Positions 1 through 8,936 of a stretch of 64,000 bases of DNA are shown here, piece by piece. The stretch is taken from positions 1,316,204-1,380,203 of the forward strand of contig NZ_KB907450.1 in the NCBI RefSeq assembly GCF_000382045.1, in the 5' to 3' direction. Position 1 is the stretch's first letter. Each line of letters begins with the position of its first letter. The notes beneath the pieces are model-generated. The model saw only the letters and a list, made by a program, of their open reading frames with translations. It searched no databases and had not been told where the DNA came from. The position numbers and the translations under genes were made by a program. Source of the stretch: Variovorax atrisoli 110B. Its GTDB lineage: Bacteria > Pseudomonadota > Gammaproteobacteria > Burkholderiales > Burkholderiaceae_C.

Positions 1-954
1 CCACACGTTGGGCAGGTTGGTCTTGCACTCGTCGTCCACCGCGATGGCGCCGCGCTCGTCGAGCTTCAGGCCCACGGCTTCGGCGTTCAGGCCGATGGTG
101 TTGGGCACGCGGCCGATCGAGACGATCAGCTTGTCGACCTCCAGCGTCTGGGCTTCGCCCTTGGCGTCGGTCCAGGCAACGCTCACGCCCTTCTTCGACG
201 ACTTGATCTCGCCGACCTTCACGCCGAGTTCGATCTTGAGCTTCTGCTTGTCGAAGGCCTTCTTGGCTTCCTTCGCGATCTGCTCGTCCACCGCGCCGAG
301 GAAGGTCGGCAGCGCTTCGAGCACGGTGACTTCAGCACCGAGGCGACGCCACACCGAGCCCATTTCCAGGCCGATGACGCCCGAGCCGATCAGGCCCAGC
401 TTCTTCGGCACGGCGCCGATGCGCAGCGCGCCGTCGTTCGAGAGGATGTTCTCTTCGTCGAAGGGCGTGCCCGGCAGCGCGCGGGCGTTGGAACCCGTGG
501 CCACGATGATGTGCTTGCCGACGATCGACTCTTCGGCGGCGCCAGCCACCTTGATCTCGTAGCCGCCTGCGTCCGACTTCACGAACGAGCCGCGACCGTG
601 GAAGAACGAGATCTTGTTCTTCTTGAACAGGTACAGGATGCCGTCGTTGTTCTGCTTCACGACCTGGTCCTTGCGGGCCAGCATCTTGTCGATGTCGAGG
701 CCCAGGCCCTCGACCTTGATGCCGTGGTCGGCGAAGTGGTGGCCGGCCTGCTCGAAGTGCTCCGACGACTGCAGGAGCGCCTTCGAGGGAATGCAGCCGA
801 CGTTGGTGCAGGTGCCGCCCGGTGCTGGGCCGCCCTTGCCGTTCTTCCACTCGTCGATGCAGGCCACGTTGAAGCCGAGCTGTGCGGCGCGGATGGCAGC
901 GATGTAGCCGCCAGGGCCGCCGCCGATGACGATCACGTCAAATTGTTTGGACAT
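1..954 (-). CDS. lpdA: Dihydrolipoyl dehydrogenase E3, 3' end cut by window
   Basis: E3 flavoprotein that reoxidises dihydrolipoamide on SucB and passes electrons to NAD+. The first 318 codons are visible and remain open at the window edge; a full E3 is about 475 residues. The N-terminus has the FAD-binding GGGPGG loop, followed by the redox disulfide motif [11 protein letters not shown] second dinucleotide fold begins at GSGVIGLEMGS. It follows sucB in the same direction, so it is read here as the E3 of the 2-oxoglutarate dehydrogenase complex. Unlike the E3 at 13452-15281 it has no fused lipoyl domain, so the genome carries two distinct E3 genes. The gap to sucB is 156 bp and contains a copy of the dispersed repeat. 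Confidence 0.93.
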   Translation of the reverse strand, partial: MSKQFDVIVIGGGPGGYIAAIRAAQLGFNVACIDEWKNGKGGPAPGGTCTNVGCIPSKALLQSSEHFEQAGHHFADHGIKVEGLGLDIDKMLARKDQVVKQNNDGILYLFKKNKISFFHGRGSFVKSDAGGYEIKVAGAAEESIVGKHIIVATGSNARALPGTPFDEENILSNDGALRIGAVPKKLGLIGSGVIGLEMGSVWRRLGAEVTVLEALPTFLGAVDEQIAKEAKKAFDKQKLKIELGVKVGEIKSSKKGVSVAWTDAKGEAQTLEVDKLIVSIGRVPNTIGLNAEAVGLKLDERGAIAVDDECKTNLPNVW

Positions 955-1024
955 AGGTTCTTTCGTAATTCGGTGTGCCGCTTTCAAACAGGGCCGCGCG
1001 AAGCGCCGGCCAGTTCGCAGGCAC

Positions 1025-1096
1025 CCGCGGAACCGGCTCTGCCGGGCCGCCGGGTGCGCCCCCTCGAGGGGGGAGGCGGCTACACGAAGTGAGCAA
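1025..1096 (+). repeat. Dispersed intergenic repeat, copy 1 (diverged)
   Basis: The segment begins CGCGGAACCGGCT and ends near ACACGAAGTGAGC, matching copies at 46011, 51250, 57398 and 57493. It has a C-run/G-run hairpin in the middle. This copy is shorter and more diverged, and sits between sucB and lpdA inside the operon. Confidence 0.7.
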
Positions 1097-1110
1097 GCAA
1101 CGAGGGTGGA

Positions 1111-2382
1111 TCAAATATCGAACAGCAGGCGCGACGGATCTTCCAGCGCCTCCTTCATGGCGACCAGGCCCAGCACGGCTTCGCGGCCGTCGATGATGCG
1201 GTGGTCGTAGCTCATCGCCAGGTAGTTCATCGGACGGATCACGATCTGGCCGTTCTCGACCACGGCGCGGTCCTTCGTGGCGTGCACGCCGAGGATGGCC
1301 GACTGGGGCGGGTTGATGATCGGGGTCGAGAGCATCGAGCCGAAGGTGCCGCCGTTCGAGATGGAGAACGTGCCGCCGGTCATCTCTTCGATGCCCAGCT
1401 TGCCGTCCTGGGCCTTCTTGCCGTATTCGGCGATCTTCTTCTCGATGTCGGCGAAGCTCATCTGGTCGGCATTGCGCAGGATCGGCACCACCAGGCCGCG
1501 CGGCGAACCGACGGCGATGCCGATGTCGAAGTAGCCGTGGTACAGGATGTCGTTGCCGTCCACCGAGGCGTTGAGCACCGGGTACTTCTTGAGGGCGTGC
1601 ACGGCGGCCTTCACGAAGAAGGACATGAAGCCGAGCTTCACGCCGTGTTCCTTGGTGAAGCTGTCCTGGAAGCGCTTGCGCAGTTCCATGACGGGCGCCA
1701 TGTTGACCTCGTTGAAGGTCGTCAGGATGGCGTTGGTCGACTGCGACTGGATCAGGCGCTCGGCGATGCGGGCGCGCAGGCGGCTCATCGGCACGCGCTG
1801 CTCGGGGCGCTCGCCCAGGTCGGGGGCGCTCGCGGGAGCGGCGACCTGCGGCAGCGCAGGCTTTGCGGCCGGCACGGCGATGGTGGCTGCAGGTGCGGCA
1901 GGCTTGGCGCCCGAAGCGACCGCGGCGAGCACGTCGCCCTTGGTCACGCGGCCGTCCTTGCCCGAGCCGGCGACATCGCCGGTCTTCAGGTTGTTGTCGG
2001 CCAGCAGCTTGGCGGCAGCGGGCATGGCCACGTCGGCCTTCGAGCCGCCGGTGGCGGCGGCTGCAGCTGCCGGAGCGGCTGCGGGCGCCGGGGCTGCCGC
2101 GGCGGCGGGGGCTGCAGCAGGTGCTGCGGCACTGGCCTTGCCTTCGGTGTCGATCTTGGCGATCAGCTGGTCGGCGACCACGGTGGCGCCATCGGGCTGG
2201 ATGATTTCGGCCAGCACGCCGGCCGAGGGAGCGGGCACTTCGAGCACGACCTTGTCGGTCTCGATCTCGATCAGGATTTCATCGACGGCGACGGCTTCGC
2301 CGGCCTTCTTCTTCCAGGTGAGCATGGTGGCTTCGGCCACGGATTCGGAAAGCTGGGGGACTTTGACTTCAACGATAGACAT
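1111..2382 (-). CDS. sucB: 2-oxoglutarate dehydrogenase E2, dihydrolipoyl succinyltransferase
   Basis: The E2 core of the 2-oxoglutarate dehydrogenase complex moves succinyl from lipoamide to CoA. The 423 residues show the standard order. An N-terminal lipoyl domain has its lipoylation lysine in [10 protein letters not shown] (K44). An Ala/Pro linker of roughly 80-110 leads to a peripheral-subunit-binding domain at about 115-155. The catalytic domain ends with the HRxxDG signature (H394, D398). Length is normal. It lies 53 bp downstream of sucA in the same direction. A single lipoyl domain and the sucA neighbour separate it from the two-lipoyl aceF at 15868-17568. Confidence 0.96.
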   Translation of the reverse strand: MSIVEVKVPQLSESVAEATMLTWKKKAGEAVAVDEILIEIETDKVVLEVPAPSAGVLAEIIQPDGATVVADQLIAKIDTEGKASAAAPAAAPAAAAAPAPAAAPAAAAAATGGSKADVAMPAAAKLLADNNLKTGDVAGSGKDGRVTKGDVLAAVASGAKPAAPAATIAVPAAKPALPQVAAPASAPDLGERPEQRVPMSRLRARIAERLIQSQSTNAILTTFNEVNMAPVMELRKRFQDSFTKEHGVKLGFMSFFVKAAVHALKKYPVLNASVDGNDILYHGYFDIGIAVGSPRGLVVPILRNADQMSFADIEKKIAEYGKKAQDGKLGIEEMTGGTFSISNGGTFGSMLSTPIINPPQSAILGVHATKDRAVVENGQIVIRPMNYLAMSYDHRIIDGREAVLGLVAMKEALEDPSRLLFDI

Positions 2383-2435
2383 TTGGAGTGGGCTCCGATT
2401 TGTTCTTCAGGGTGTTCGTGTGAAAGAGGACAGGT

Positions 2436-5312
2436 TTACTTGGTCAGCACGAAGCCCTTGAGCTTGGCGAATGCGCCGTCGACGAGCGCCTTCTGCTGTT
2501 CCTGGTGCAGGTGCGAGTAGCCCACCGCCGGCGAGGCCGATGCGGCACGGCCGGAGTAGCCGAGCTTCTGGCCTTCCTGCATGTTTTCGTGGATGTAGTG
2601 CTGCACGAAGAACCAGGCGCCCTGGTTCTGCGGCTCGTCCTGGCACCAGACCACGTCGACGAGATTCGGGTACTTCTTGATCTCGGCGGCGAATGCCTTG
2701 TGCGGGAACGGATAGAGCTGCTCGACGCGGATGATCGCCACGTCGTCGGCTTCCTTCTCCTCGCGCTTCTTGGCCAAGTCGTAGTAGACCTTGCCCGAGC
2801 AGGCGATCAGGCGCTTGACCTTCTCGGCCTTCAGGTCGCGGCTGTCGGGGATCACGGTCTGGAAACCGCCCTTGACGAACTCGGACAGTGGCGAGGTCGC
2901 GTCCTTGTTACGCAGCAGCGACTTCGGCGTCATGATGATCAGCGGCTTGCGCAGGCTGCGCACCATCTGGCGGCGCAGCACGTGGAAGATCTGGCTGGCC
3001 GTGGTGGGCTGCACGATCTGCATGTTGGCGTCGGCGGCGAGCTGCATGAAGCGCTCCAGGCGGGCCGAGCTGTGCTCGGGGCCCTGGCCTTCGTAGCCGT
3101 GCGGCAGCATCATGGTGATGCCGTTGACGCGGCCCCACTTCACTTCACCCGAGGCGATGAACTGGTCGATCACGACCTGCGCGCCGTTGACGAAGTCGCC
3201 GAACTGCGCTTCCCAGATCACCAGGGTGTTCGGGTCGTTCGAGGCATAGCCGTATTCGAAGGCCAGCACCGCTTCTTCCGAGAGGATCGAGTCGATGACG
3301 ACGAACGGAGCCTGGTTGTCGGCCACGTTCTGCAGCGGCACGTACGTGCCTTCGTCGAACTTCTCGCGGTTCTGGTCGTGCAGCACCGCGTGGCGGTGCG
3401 TGAAGGTGCCGCGGCCGGAGTCTTCACCCGACAGGCGCACCGGATAGCCGCTGGCCACCAGCGAGGCGAAGGCCATGTGCTCGCCCATGCCCCAGTCGAC
3501 GTTGACGTCGCCGCGGCCCATGGCGGCGCGGTCGTCCAGCACCTTCTTCACCAGCGGGTGCACGGTGAAGCCTTGCGGCACGGTGGTGATCTTCTCGGCC
3601 AGGCGCTTCCACTCGGTCGTGGGGATGGCGGTGTCGCCGGCGTCGGTCCACTTCTTGTTGAGGAAGGGGCTCCAGTCGACCGCGTACTTGCTCTTGAAGT
3701 TGGTCAGAACCGGGTCGATGGTGTGCTTGCCGGCATCCATGGCGGCGCGGTAGGCCTTGACCATGTCGTCGCCGAGCGTGTCGCCCAGGCCCTGCGCGGC
3801 CAGCTTGTCGGCGTACAGGCGGCGGGTGCCGGGGTGCTGGGCGATCTTCTTGTACATCAGCGGCTGGGTGAGCGAGGGGGTGTCCTGCTCGTTGTGGCCC
3901 AGCTTGCGGTAGCAGACGATGTCGACCACCACGTCCTTGTTGAACTCCTGGCGGAACTCGAGCGCGAGCTGCATGCACAGCACCACGGCTTCGGGATCGT
4001 CGCCGTTCACGTGCAGCACGGGTGCCTCGATCATCTTCACGATGTCCGAGCAGTACAGCGTCGAGCGGCTGTCGCGCGGGTCGCTGGTGGTGAAGCCGAT
4101 CTGGTTGTTGATGACGATGTGGACCGTGCCGCCGGTGTAGTAGCCGCGGGTCTCGGCCAGTGCCAGCGTTTCCATGACCACGCCCTGGCCGGCGAAGGCG
4201 GCGTCGCCGTGCACGAGCACCGGCAGCACCGAGTCGCCTTCCTTGTCGCCGCGGCGGTCCATGCGCGCGCGCACCGAGCCTTCGACGACCGGGTTCACGA
4301 TCTCGAGGTGGGAGGGGTTGAAGGCCAGCGACAGGTGCACCGGGCCGCCAGGGGTGCTGACGTCGGAGCTGAAGCCCTGGTGATACTTCACGTCGCCGCT
4401 GGGCAGCTCTTCGGGGGCGGTGTGGTCGAACTCGGCGAACAGGTCGGCGGGCATCTTGCCCAGCGAGTTCACCAGCACGTTCAGGCGGCCGCGGTGGGCC
4501 ATGCCGATCACGATTTCCTGCACGCCCTTCTCGCCGGCGCGGTTGATGAGCTCGTCCATCGCGACGATGAAGCTCTCGCCGCCTTCGAGCGAGAAGCGCT
4601 TCTGGCCGACGTACTTGGTGTGGAGGAAGCGCTCGAGGCCTTCGGCCGCGGTCAGGCGGTCGAGAACGCGCTTCTTCTGCTCGGTATTCAGCTTGGGATT
4701 GGTGCGGGCGCTCTCGAGCTTCTGCTGCCACCAGCGCTTGTGGTTCTGGTCGGTGGTGTACATGTACTCGGCGCCGATGGTGCCGCAGTACGTTTCGCGC
4801 AGAGCATTGAGCAGCTCTCGCAGGGACATCGTTTCCTTGCCGAAGAAGGTGTTGCTGGTGTTGAACACCGTCTCGAGGTCGGCGTCGGCGAAGCCGTAGA
4901 ACGAGGGCTCGAGTTCGGGGATGGAGGGGCGCTCGGCGCGCTTGAGCGGATCGAGGTCGGCCCAGCGGGCGCCGACGTTGCGGTAGGCGGCGATGAGCTG
5001 CTGGACTGCCGTGCGCTTGCGGCCGAGTTCGGAATCGGCGCCGCTGGCCTGCACGACCTTGGTCGTGCCCTGCTTCGCGAGTTCTGCGAAGGCATTGATG
5101 ACCGGCTGGTGGGGGACGTCGCGGGTGTTGGAGCCGTCGGCGGCAGGCACGTTCTGCAGCGCGTCGAAGTACGAACGCCAGTTGTCGGGCACGCTGCCGG
5201 GGTTGGCGAGGTAGTTTTCGTACATTTCCTCGACATACGGCGCGTTGCCGCCGAAGAGGTACGTGTTGCCTTGATAGGCGGTGTACGCCGTGGGCGTGGA
5301 AGAATCGCTCAT
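2436..5312 (-). CDS. sucA: 2-oxoglutarate dehydrogenase E1 component
   Basis: Thiamine diphosphate-dependent E1 that decarboxylates 2-oxoglutarate and succinylates the lipoyl group of SucB in the TCA cycle. At 958 residues it has the normal length. The N-terminus carries the segment typical of E1o proteins (YLFGGNAPYVEEMYENYL), which binds the E2 core. Further along are the HRGRLNVL block, the cofactor region around GDAAFAGQGVV and the C-terminal block CQDEPQNQGAW. It is the first gene of sucA-sucB-lpdA. The 187 bp upstream, to the end of prpE, must hold the promoter, but no clear sigma70 match was found there. Confidence 0.97.
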   Translation of the reverse strand: MSDSSTPTAYTAYQGNTYLFGGNAPYVEEMYENYLANPGSVPDNWRSYFDALQNVPAADGSNTRDVPHQPVINAFAELAKQGTTKVVQASGADSELGRKRTAVQQLIAAYRNVGARWADLDPLKRAERPSIPELEPSFYGFADADLETVFNTSNTFFGKETMSLRELLNALRETYCGTIGAEYMYTTDQNHKRWWQQKLESARTNPKLNTEQKKRVLDRLTAAEGLERFLHTKYVGQKRFSLEGGESFIVAMDELINRAGEKGVQEIVIGMAHRGRLNVLVNSLGKMPADLFAEFDHTAPEELPSGDVKYHQGFSSDVSTPGGPVHLSLAFNPSHLEIVNPVVEGSVRARMDRRGDKEGDSVLPVLVHGDAAFAGQGVVMETLALAETRGYYTGGTVHIVINNQIGFTTSDPRDSRSTLYCSDIVKMIEAPVLHVNGDDPEAVVLCMQLALEFRQEFNKDVVVDIVCYRKLGHNEQDTPSLTQPLMYKKIAQHPGTRRLYADKLAAQGLGDTLGDDMVKAYRAAMDAGKHTIDPVLTNFKSKYAVDWSPFLNKKWTDAGDTAIPTTEWKRLAEKITTVPQGFTVHPLVKKVLDDRAAMGRGDVNVDWGMGEHMAFASLVASGYPVRLSGEDSGRGTFTHRHAVLHDQNREKFDEGTYVPLQNVADNQAPFVVIDSILSEEAVLAFEYGYASNDPNTLVIWEAQFGDFVNGAQVVIDQFIASGEVKWGRVNGITMMLPHGYEGQGPEHSSARLERFMQLAADANMQIVQPTTASQIFHVLRRQMVRSLRKPLIIMTPKSLLRNKDATSPLSEFVKGGFQTVIPDSRDLKAEKVKRLIACSGKVYYDLAKKREEKEADDVAIIRVEQLYPFPHKAFAAEIKKYPNLVDVVWCQDEPQNQGAWFFVQHYIHENMQEGQKLGYSGRAASASPAVGYSHLHQEQQKALVDGAFAKLKGFVLTK

Positions 5313-5499
5313 GATCCGCTGACCTTCGCTTCCCTGAGGGAAGCACTAGTTGGTTTAAGAAACCTTCCGCGACACGGCTGAACCGATTGGCGGATGCGAC
5401 TGTGGCTGGGGAAGGGCCTGAGTACCTTGGCATTGTGCCACGTCAACCATATGACGGTCCAACCCGGCTTCGCAAGCCCTCCTGTTGCTCATTCCCCGC

Positions 5500-7416
5500 T
5501 CATTCGGACGAAGTGAGTAACTGTTTGATCTGCTGCAGGGTGGCCGGGTCGTCGATGGTGGTCAGGTCGCCGGGATCGCGGTGCTCGCAGACGGCCTGGA
5601 TGGCGCGGCGCAGCAGCTTGCCGCTGCGGGTCTTCGGCAGGCCCGAGACGAAGCGCACCCGCGCCGGCCGGGCCAGGGCGCCGAGCTGGTCGGCCACCAC
5701 CTTCATGATCTCGCCCTCGAGCTTCAGGGCCGCATCGGCATCGGCCACGGCCTTGCCGTCCTTGGGCACGACGAAGGCCATCGCGACCTGCCCCTTCAGC
5801 GCATCGGCCACGCCGACGACCGCCACCTCGGCCACGTTGGAATGGCCCGAGATGCTCTCCTCGATCTCGCGCGTGCCGAGCCGGTGGCCTGCCACGTTGA
5901 TCACGTCGTCGGTGCGCCCGAGGATGTAGAAATAGCCGTCCTCGTCGCGGATGCCCCAGTCGAAGGTCGAATAGACCATCTTGCCGGGCACGCTGTTCCA
6001 GTAGGTGTTGACGAAGCGCGCATCGTCCTTCCACACGGTCTGCATGAAGCCCGGCGGAGTCGGCCCCTCGACCACGACCACGCCCTTCTCGTTGGCGCCG
6101 GTCAGTTCCTCGCCGGTGGACTCGTGCAGTATCTTGATGCGGTAGCCGTACATCGGCACGCCGGGGCTTCCGAACTTGCTGGGCTTGGGCTCGACGCCGT
6201 TGGCGATGGTGATCATCGGCCAGCCCGATTCGGTCTGCCAGTAATTGTCGATGATCGGCACGCCAAGACCCTCGCTGATCCAGCGGGCGGTCGGCTCATC
6301 GAGCGGCTCGCCGGCCAGGAACAGCGCGCGCAGGGTCGAGAGATCGTATTTCTTCAGCAGCGCCGGGTCCTGCTTCTTCAACACGCGCACGGCGGTGGGC
6401 GCGCTGAACATCACCGTCACCTTGTATTTCTCGACCAGCCGCCACCAGATGCCGCCGTCGGGCTGCCGGTCGATGCCCTGCGTGGGCAGGCCCTCGTACA
6501 TGATCGTCGCCATGCCCGCGATCAGCGGGCCGTAGACGATGTAGCTGTGCCCCACCACCCAGCCGATGTCGCTGGTGGAGAAGTAGGTCTCGCCCGGCCG
6601 GCCGTCGAAGATGTGCTTCATGCTCGCAGCCAGCGCGACCGCGTAGCCGCCCACGTCGCGCTGCACGCCCTTGGGCTTGCCCGTGGTGCCGCTCGTGTAG
6701 ATGGTGTAGCTGATGTCGGTGGAAGCCAGCCAGGTGCATGGCACCTCGGCGTCGAGGTGCTTGCGGCGCAGCTCGGCGGCCAGATGGTCGCGCCCGGCAG
6801 TCAGCTCCATCGGTGCGAGGCCGCGGTCGGTCAGCAGCACGGCCGAGGGCTTGTGCTTCGACAGCCGGATCGCCTCGTCGAGCAGCGGCTTGTATGCGAT
6901 GACCTTGCTGCCGCGCGAGCCCGCGTCGGCGCTCACGATCACCTTGGGCTCGGCGTCCTCGATGCGCGTGGCGAGCGACCCGCTGGCGAAGCCGCCGAAC
7001 ACCACGCAATGGATGGCGCCGATGCGCGCGCAGGCCAGCATCGCGAAGGCGGCCTCCGGGATCATCGGCATGTAGATGAGCACGCGATCGCCCTTGCCCA
7101 CCCCCAGCTCGAGGAGGCTGGCGGCGGTGCGCTGCACCTCGGCGTGCAGCTCGGCGAAGCTGTAGCTCTTCTCCACACCCGTTTCGGTGGACACGAAGAT
7201 CAGCGCCGGCTGGTCGCCCCGCTGCGCGAGGTGCCGATCGACTGCGTTGTGGCAGAGATTGGTGGTGCCGCCCACGAACCAGCGCGCGAAAGGCGGCTGG
7301 CTGGCGTCGAGGATCTGTTGCGCGGGCGTCTGCCAGTCGATCAGCTTCGCCTGCTCGGCCCAGAAGGCCTCGGGCGCGTCGACGGACTGACGATAGAACT
7401 CTTCATAGCGGCTCAT
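5500..7416 (-). CDS. prpE: Propionate--CoA ligase
   Basis: AMP-forming acyl-CoA synthetase of 638 residues that activates propionate to propionyl-CoA. It has the adenylate-forming motif YTSGTTGKPKG, and the C-terminal TRSGKLLRR block whose lysine is the usual site of acyl-lysine control in this family. The start at 7416 (MSRYEEFYRQ) follows a GGAG about 13 bases upstream; an upstream extension to 7515 is open but unlike the family. PrpE and acetyl-CoA synthetase are close relatives. The N-terminal block (YEEFYRQSVDAPEAFW) and a promoter motif shared with the methylmalonyl-CoA operon favour PrpE. It stands alone between sucA and the isochorismatase gene. Confidence 0.88.
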   Translation of the reverse strand: MSRYEEFYRQSVDAPEAFWAEQAKLIDWQTPAQQILDASQPPFARWFVGGTTNLCHNAVDRHLAQRGDQPALIFVSTETGVEKSYSFAELHAEVQRTAASLLELGVGKGDRVLIYMPMIPEAAFAMLACARIGAIHCVVFGGFASGSLATRIEDAEPKVIVSADAGSRGSKVIAYKPLLDEAIRLSKHKPSAVLLTDRGLAPMELTAGRDHLAAELRRKHLDAEVPCTWLASTDISYTIYTSGTTGKPKGVQRDVGGYAVALAASMKHIFDGRPGETYFSTSDIGWVVGHSYIVYGPLIAGMATIMYEGLPTQGIDRQPDGGIWWRLVEKYKVTVMFSAPTAVRVLKKQDPALLKKYDLSTLRALFLAGEPLDEPTARWISEGLGVPIIDNYWQTESGWPMITIANGVEPKPSKFGSPGVPMYGYRIKILHESTGEELTGANEKGVVVVEGPTPPGFMQTVWKDDARFVNTYWNSVPGKMVYSTFDWGIRDEDGYFYILGRTDDVINVAGHRLGTREIEESISGHSNVAEVAVVGVADALKGQVAMAFVVPKDGKAVADADAALKLEGEIMKVVADQLGALARPARVRFVSGLPKTRSGKLLRRAIQAVCEHRDPGDLTTIDDPATLQQIKQLLTSSE

Positions 7417-7464
7417 CTCGGTTTGTCTCCTGTCATTCGTTCCGTCCTGGCCGGCGCCAAAACT

Positions 7465-7481
7465 GAATTCATAATTATGGA
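7465..7481 (+). promoter_or_regulatory. Candidate regulator site upstream of prpE
   Basis: GAATTCATAATTATGGA lies 49-65 bp upstream of the prpE start. The same 17-mer with one change occurs on the opposite strand at 56706-56722 between scpA and the GntR gene. The core ATAATTAT is palindromic and unusually AT-rich for this genome. The GntR regulator at 56753 is the obvious candidate binder (inference). Confidence 0.55.
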
Positions 7482-7539
7482 GGCCGATCTTGCAGTAAGC
7501 TGACAGCCGGGGCAACCCGGCTTCACTCCACCCCCAGGC

Positions 7540-8142
7540 TCAGCGGATCAGCGAGAGCACTTCGGGAAACGCCGGATGCTCGGCCGTGCGCAGCCATTCG
7601 AAGCCGACCATCTCGGTCGTCACCAGCTCGGCCCCGGCGCCAGCCAGGCGGTCGAAGGCGGCATCACGGTTGCGCTCGGTGCGCGAACTGCAGGCGTCTG
7701 TCACGACCCAGACCTCGAACTCGTCTTCCAACAGGTCGAGCGCCGTCTGCAGCAGGCAGACATGGGCTTCGCAGCCGGCGATGACGATGCTGTTGCGCTC
7801 CTCGGCGGCTTGCTGCGGCTTCTGCAGATGCTTGGGCAGGCTGCGCGCATTGCCCTGCGGCGCCTTGGCCGGCACGCGCAGCCACTCGCCGAGGCCCTCC
7901 TCCACGCCACTGAAGTGCATCTTCGACAGGGTGCGCTGGCACTGCGCGCGGATGTCGGGCAGGTTCTGGCCCAGCTTGGAGGGGTTGTGCTCGGTGCCGA
8001 ACACCGGCACCTGGAACAGCTTGGCCATCTTGCCGAGCCGCACGGCGTTCTGCGCAACCGCTTCTCCCTCGAAGATCGCCGGCATCAGGCGCTCCTGGTA
8101 GTCGACCAGGATGAGTTGGGATTGCGAGGCGTCGAGCAGCAT
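7540..8142 (-). CDS. Isochorismatase-like cysteine hydrolase
   Basis: Cytosolic hydrolase of the isochorismatase/nicotinamidase fold, 200 residues, with the full family triad visible: D14 in ILVDYQ, K74 in LSKMHFSG and C129 in GCEAHVC. The substrate cannot be read from the sequence; close relatives include ureidoacrylate amidohydrolases, nicotinamidases and uncharacterised YcaC-like proteins. It starts 15 bp after the TetR-type regulator at 8158-8829 ends, in the same direction, so the two are probably cotranscribed. It ends 123 bp before the prpE start. Confidence 0.85.
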   Translation of the reverse strand: MLLDASQSQLILVDYQERLMPAIFEGEAVAQNAVRLGKMAKLFQVPVFGTEHNPSKLGQNLPDIRAQCQRTLSKMHFSGVEEGLGEWLRVPAKAPQGNARSLPKHLQKPQQAAEERNSIVIAGCEAHVCLLQTALDLLEDEFEVWVVTDACSSRTERNRDAAFDRLAGAGAELVTTEMVGFEWLRTAEHPAFPEVLSLIR

Positions 8143-8157
8143 GAAAAGGTTCTTTCT

Positions 8158-8829
8158 TCAGGAATCGGTTGAATCGGGCTGAACCGTACCACCGAAAAGA
8201 CCTGGCTGACGCGAGCCGCCGGCCACGCGCGCGACGAGCTGCGCCACGTAGGACTTGAACAGCACATCGGCCGACTGCCTGAACATGCGGATGCGCCCCG
8301 TATGCTGCATCAGCAGCAGGCCGACGCCGTGCGCGAAGAGCGCGGTGTTCTCGCGCAGGGCCGCGTCGGCGTCGAGCCCCAGTTCCTGCAGCGCTTCTTC
8401 GCAGGGTCGCAGGGCCTGGTAGAGATGGTCGTTCAGCTCGTGGTCGAGCTCGCTGGTCAGGCCGCGCGGGCGCATGCCCTGCACCAGATAGAAACCGAGG
8501 TCGAGCTCGCGCGGATTCGCTGCGTAGAAGTCGAACCAGGCCTGGGCCCTCGCAGCGAGCGCCTGTCCGGGGCCGTCCTGCGACGCAGAGGCCTCGGCCA
8601 CCGCGGACTGCAGCCGCTGGATGGACTCGTTCAGCAAAGCGGCGTAGATCGCTTCCTTGCTCTCGAAGTACGAATAGATCGCACCCGGGGTGTAGCCCGC
8701 CCTCCTGGCGATTTCGCGAACGCTCGCGCCCTCGATGCCCGCCTCGAGGAAGACCGCCCGTGCAGCGTCGAGCACGAGCGCGCGGCGGGCGTCGGTGAGC
8801 GCCTGTCGGCGTTGGAGCTTGGCATGCAT
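8158..8829 (-). CDS. TetR/AcrR-family transcriptional regulator
   Basis: Predicted repressor of 223 residues with a typical TetR N-terminal HTH: DAARAVFLEAG, then VREIARRAGYTPGAIYSYFESKEAIY at about 32-57. The variable C-terminal domain would bind an unknown small ligand. It is divergent from the HpaB-fold gene at 8937. The 107-bp shared intergenic region holds two near-palindromic 13-mers that overlap the likely promoters, consistent with control of both genes. A TATAGT -10 for this gene lies at 8837-8842 on the minus strand. It probably forms a two-gene unit with the downstream isochorismatase-like gene. Confidence 0.9.
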   Translation of the reverse strand: MHAKLQRRQALTDARRALVLDAARAVFLEAGIEGASVREIARRAGYTPGAIYSYFESKEAIYAALLNESIQRLQSAVAEASASQDGPGQALAARAQAWFDFYAANPRELDLGFYLVQGMRPRGLTSELDHELNDHLYQALRPCEEALQELGLDADAALRENTALFAHGVGLLLMQHTGRIRMFRQSADVLFKSYVAQLVARVAGGSRQPGLFGGTVQPDSTDS

Positions 8830-8852
8830 GGGCGGGACTATAGCCCTCCGAT

Positions 8853-8885
8853 TGATCGTCGATCCAGTTTTCTGATCGTTGATCG
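8853..8885. promoter_or_regulatory. Tandem TetR operator candidate
   Basis: TGATCGTCGATCC (8853-8865) and TGATCGTTGATCG (8873-8885) repeat with starts 20 bp apart, about two helical turns. Each is built on GATC-N3-GATC, and the first contains the perfect odd palindrome GATCGTCGATC. The second copy overlaps the -35 of the rightward promoter. Confidence 0.6.
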
Positions 8886-8906
8886 AAAAGTTGAACAGTG
8901 TTTAAA
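8879..8906 (+). promoter_or_regulatory. Predicted promoter of the HpaB-fold gene
   Basis: TTGATC (8879-8884) and TTTAAA (8901-8906), 16 bp apart, each match 4 of 6 sigma70 consensus bases. The -35 lies inside the second operator copy. Confidence 0.4.
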
Positions 8907-8936
8907 TCCCGGCAGAACAGCCAGGAGACAGACACG

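Noticed and set aside
5420..5480. TGGCA-CAA-TGCCA palindrome and TTGACG upstream of sucA as a promoter
   Set aside because: Spacing between -35 and -10 candidates was poor (12 or 19 bp), so no promoter was listed.
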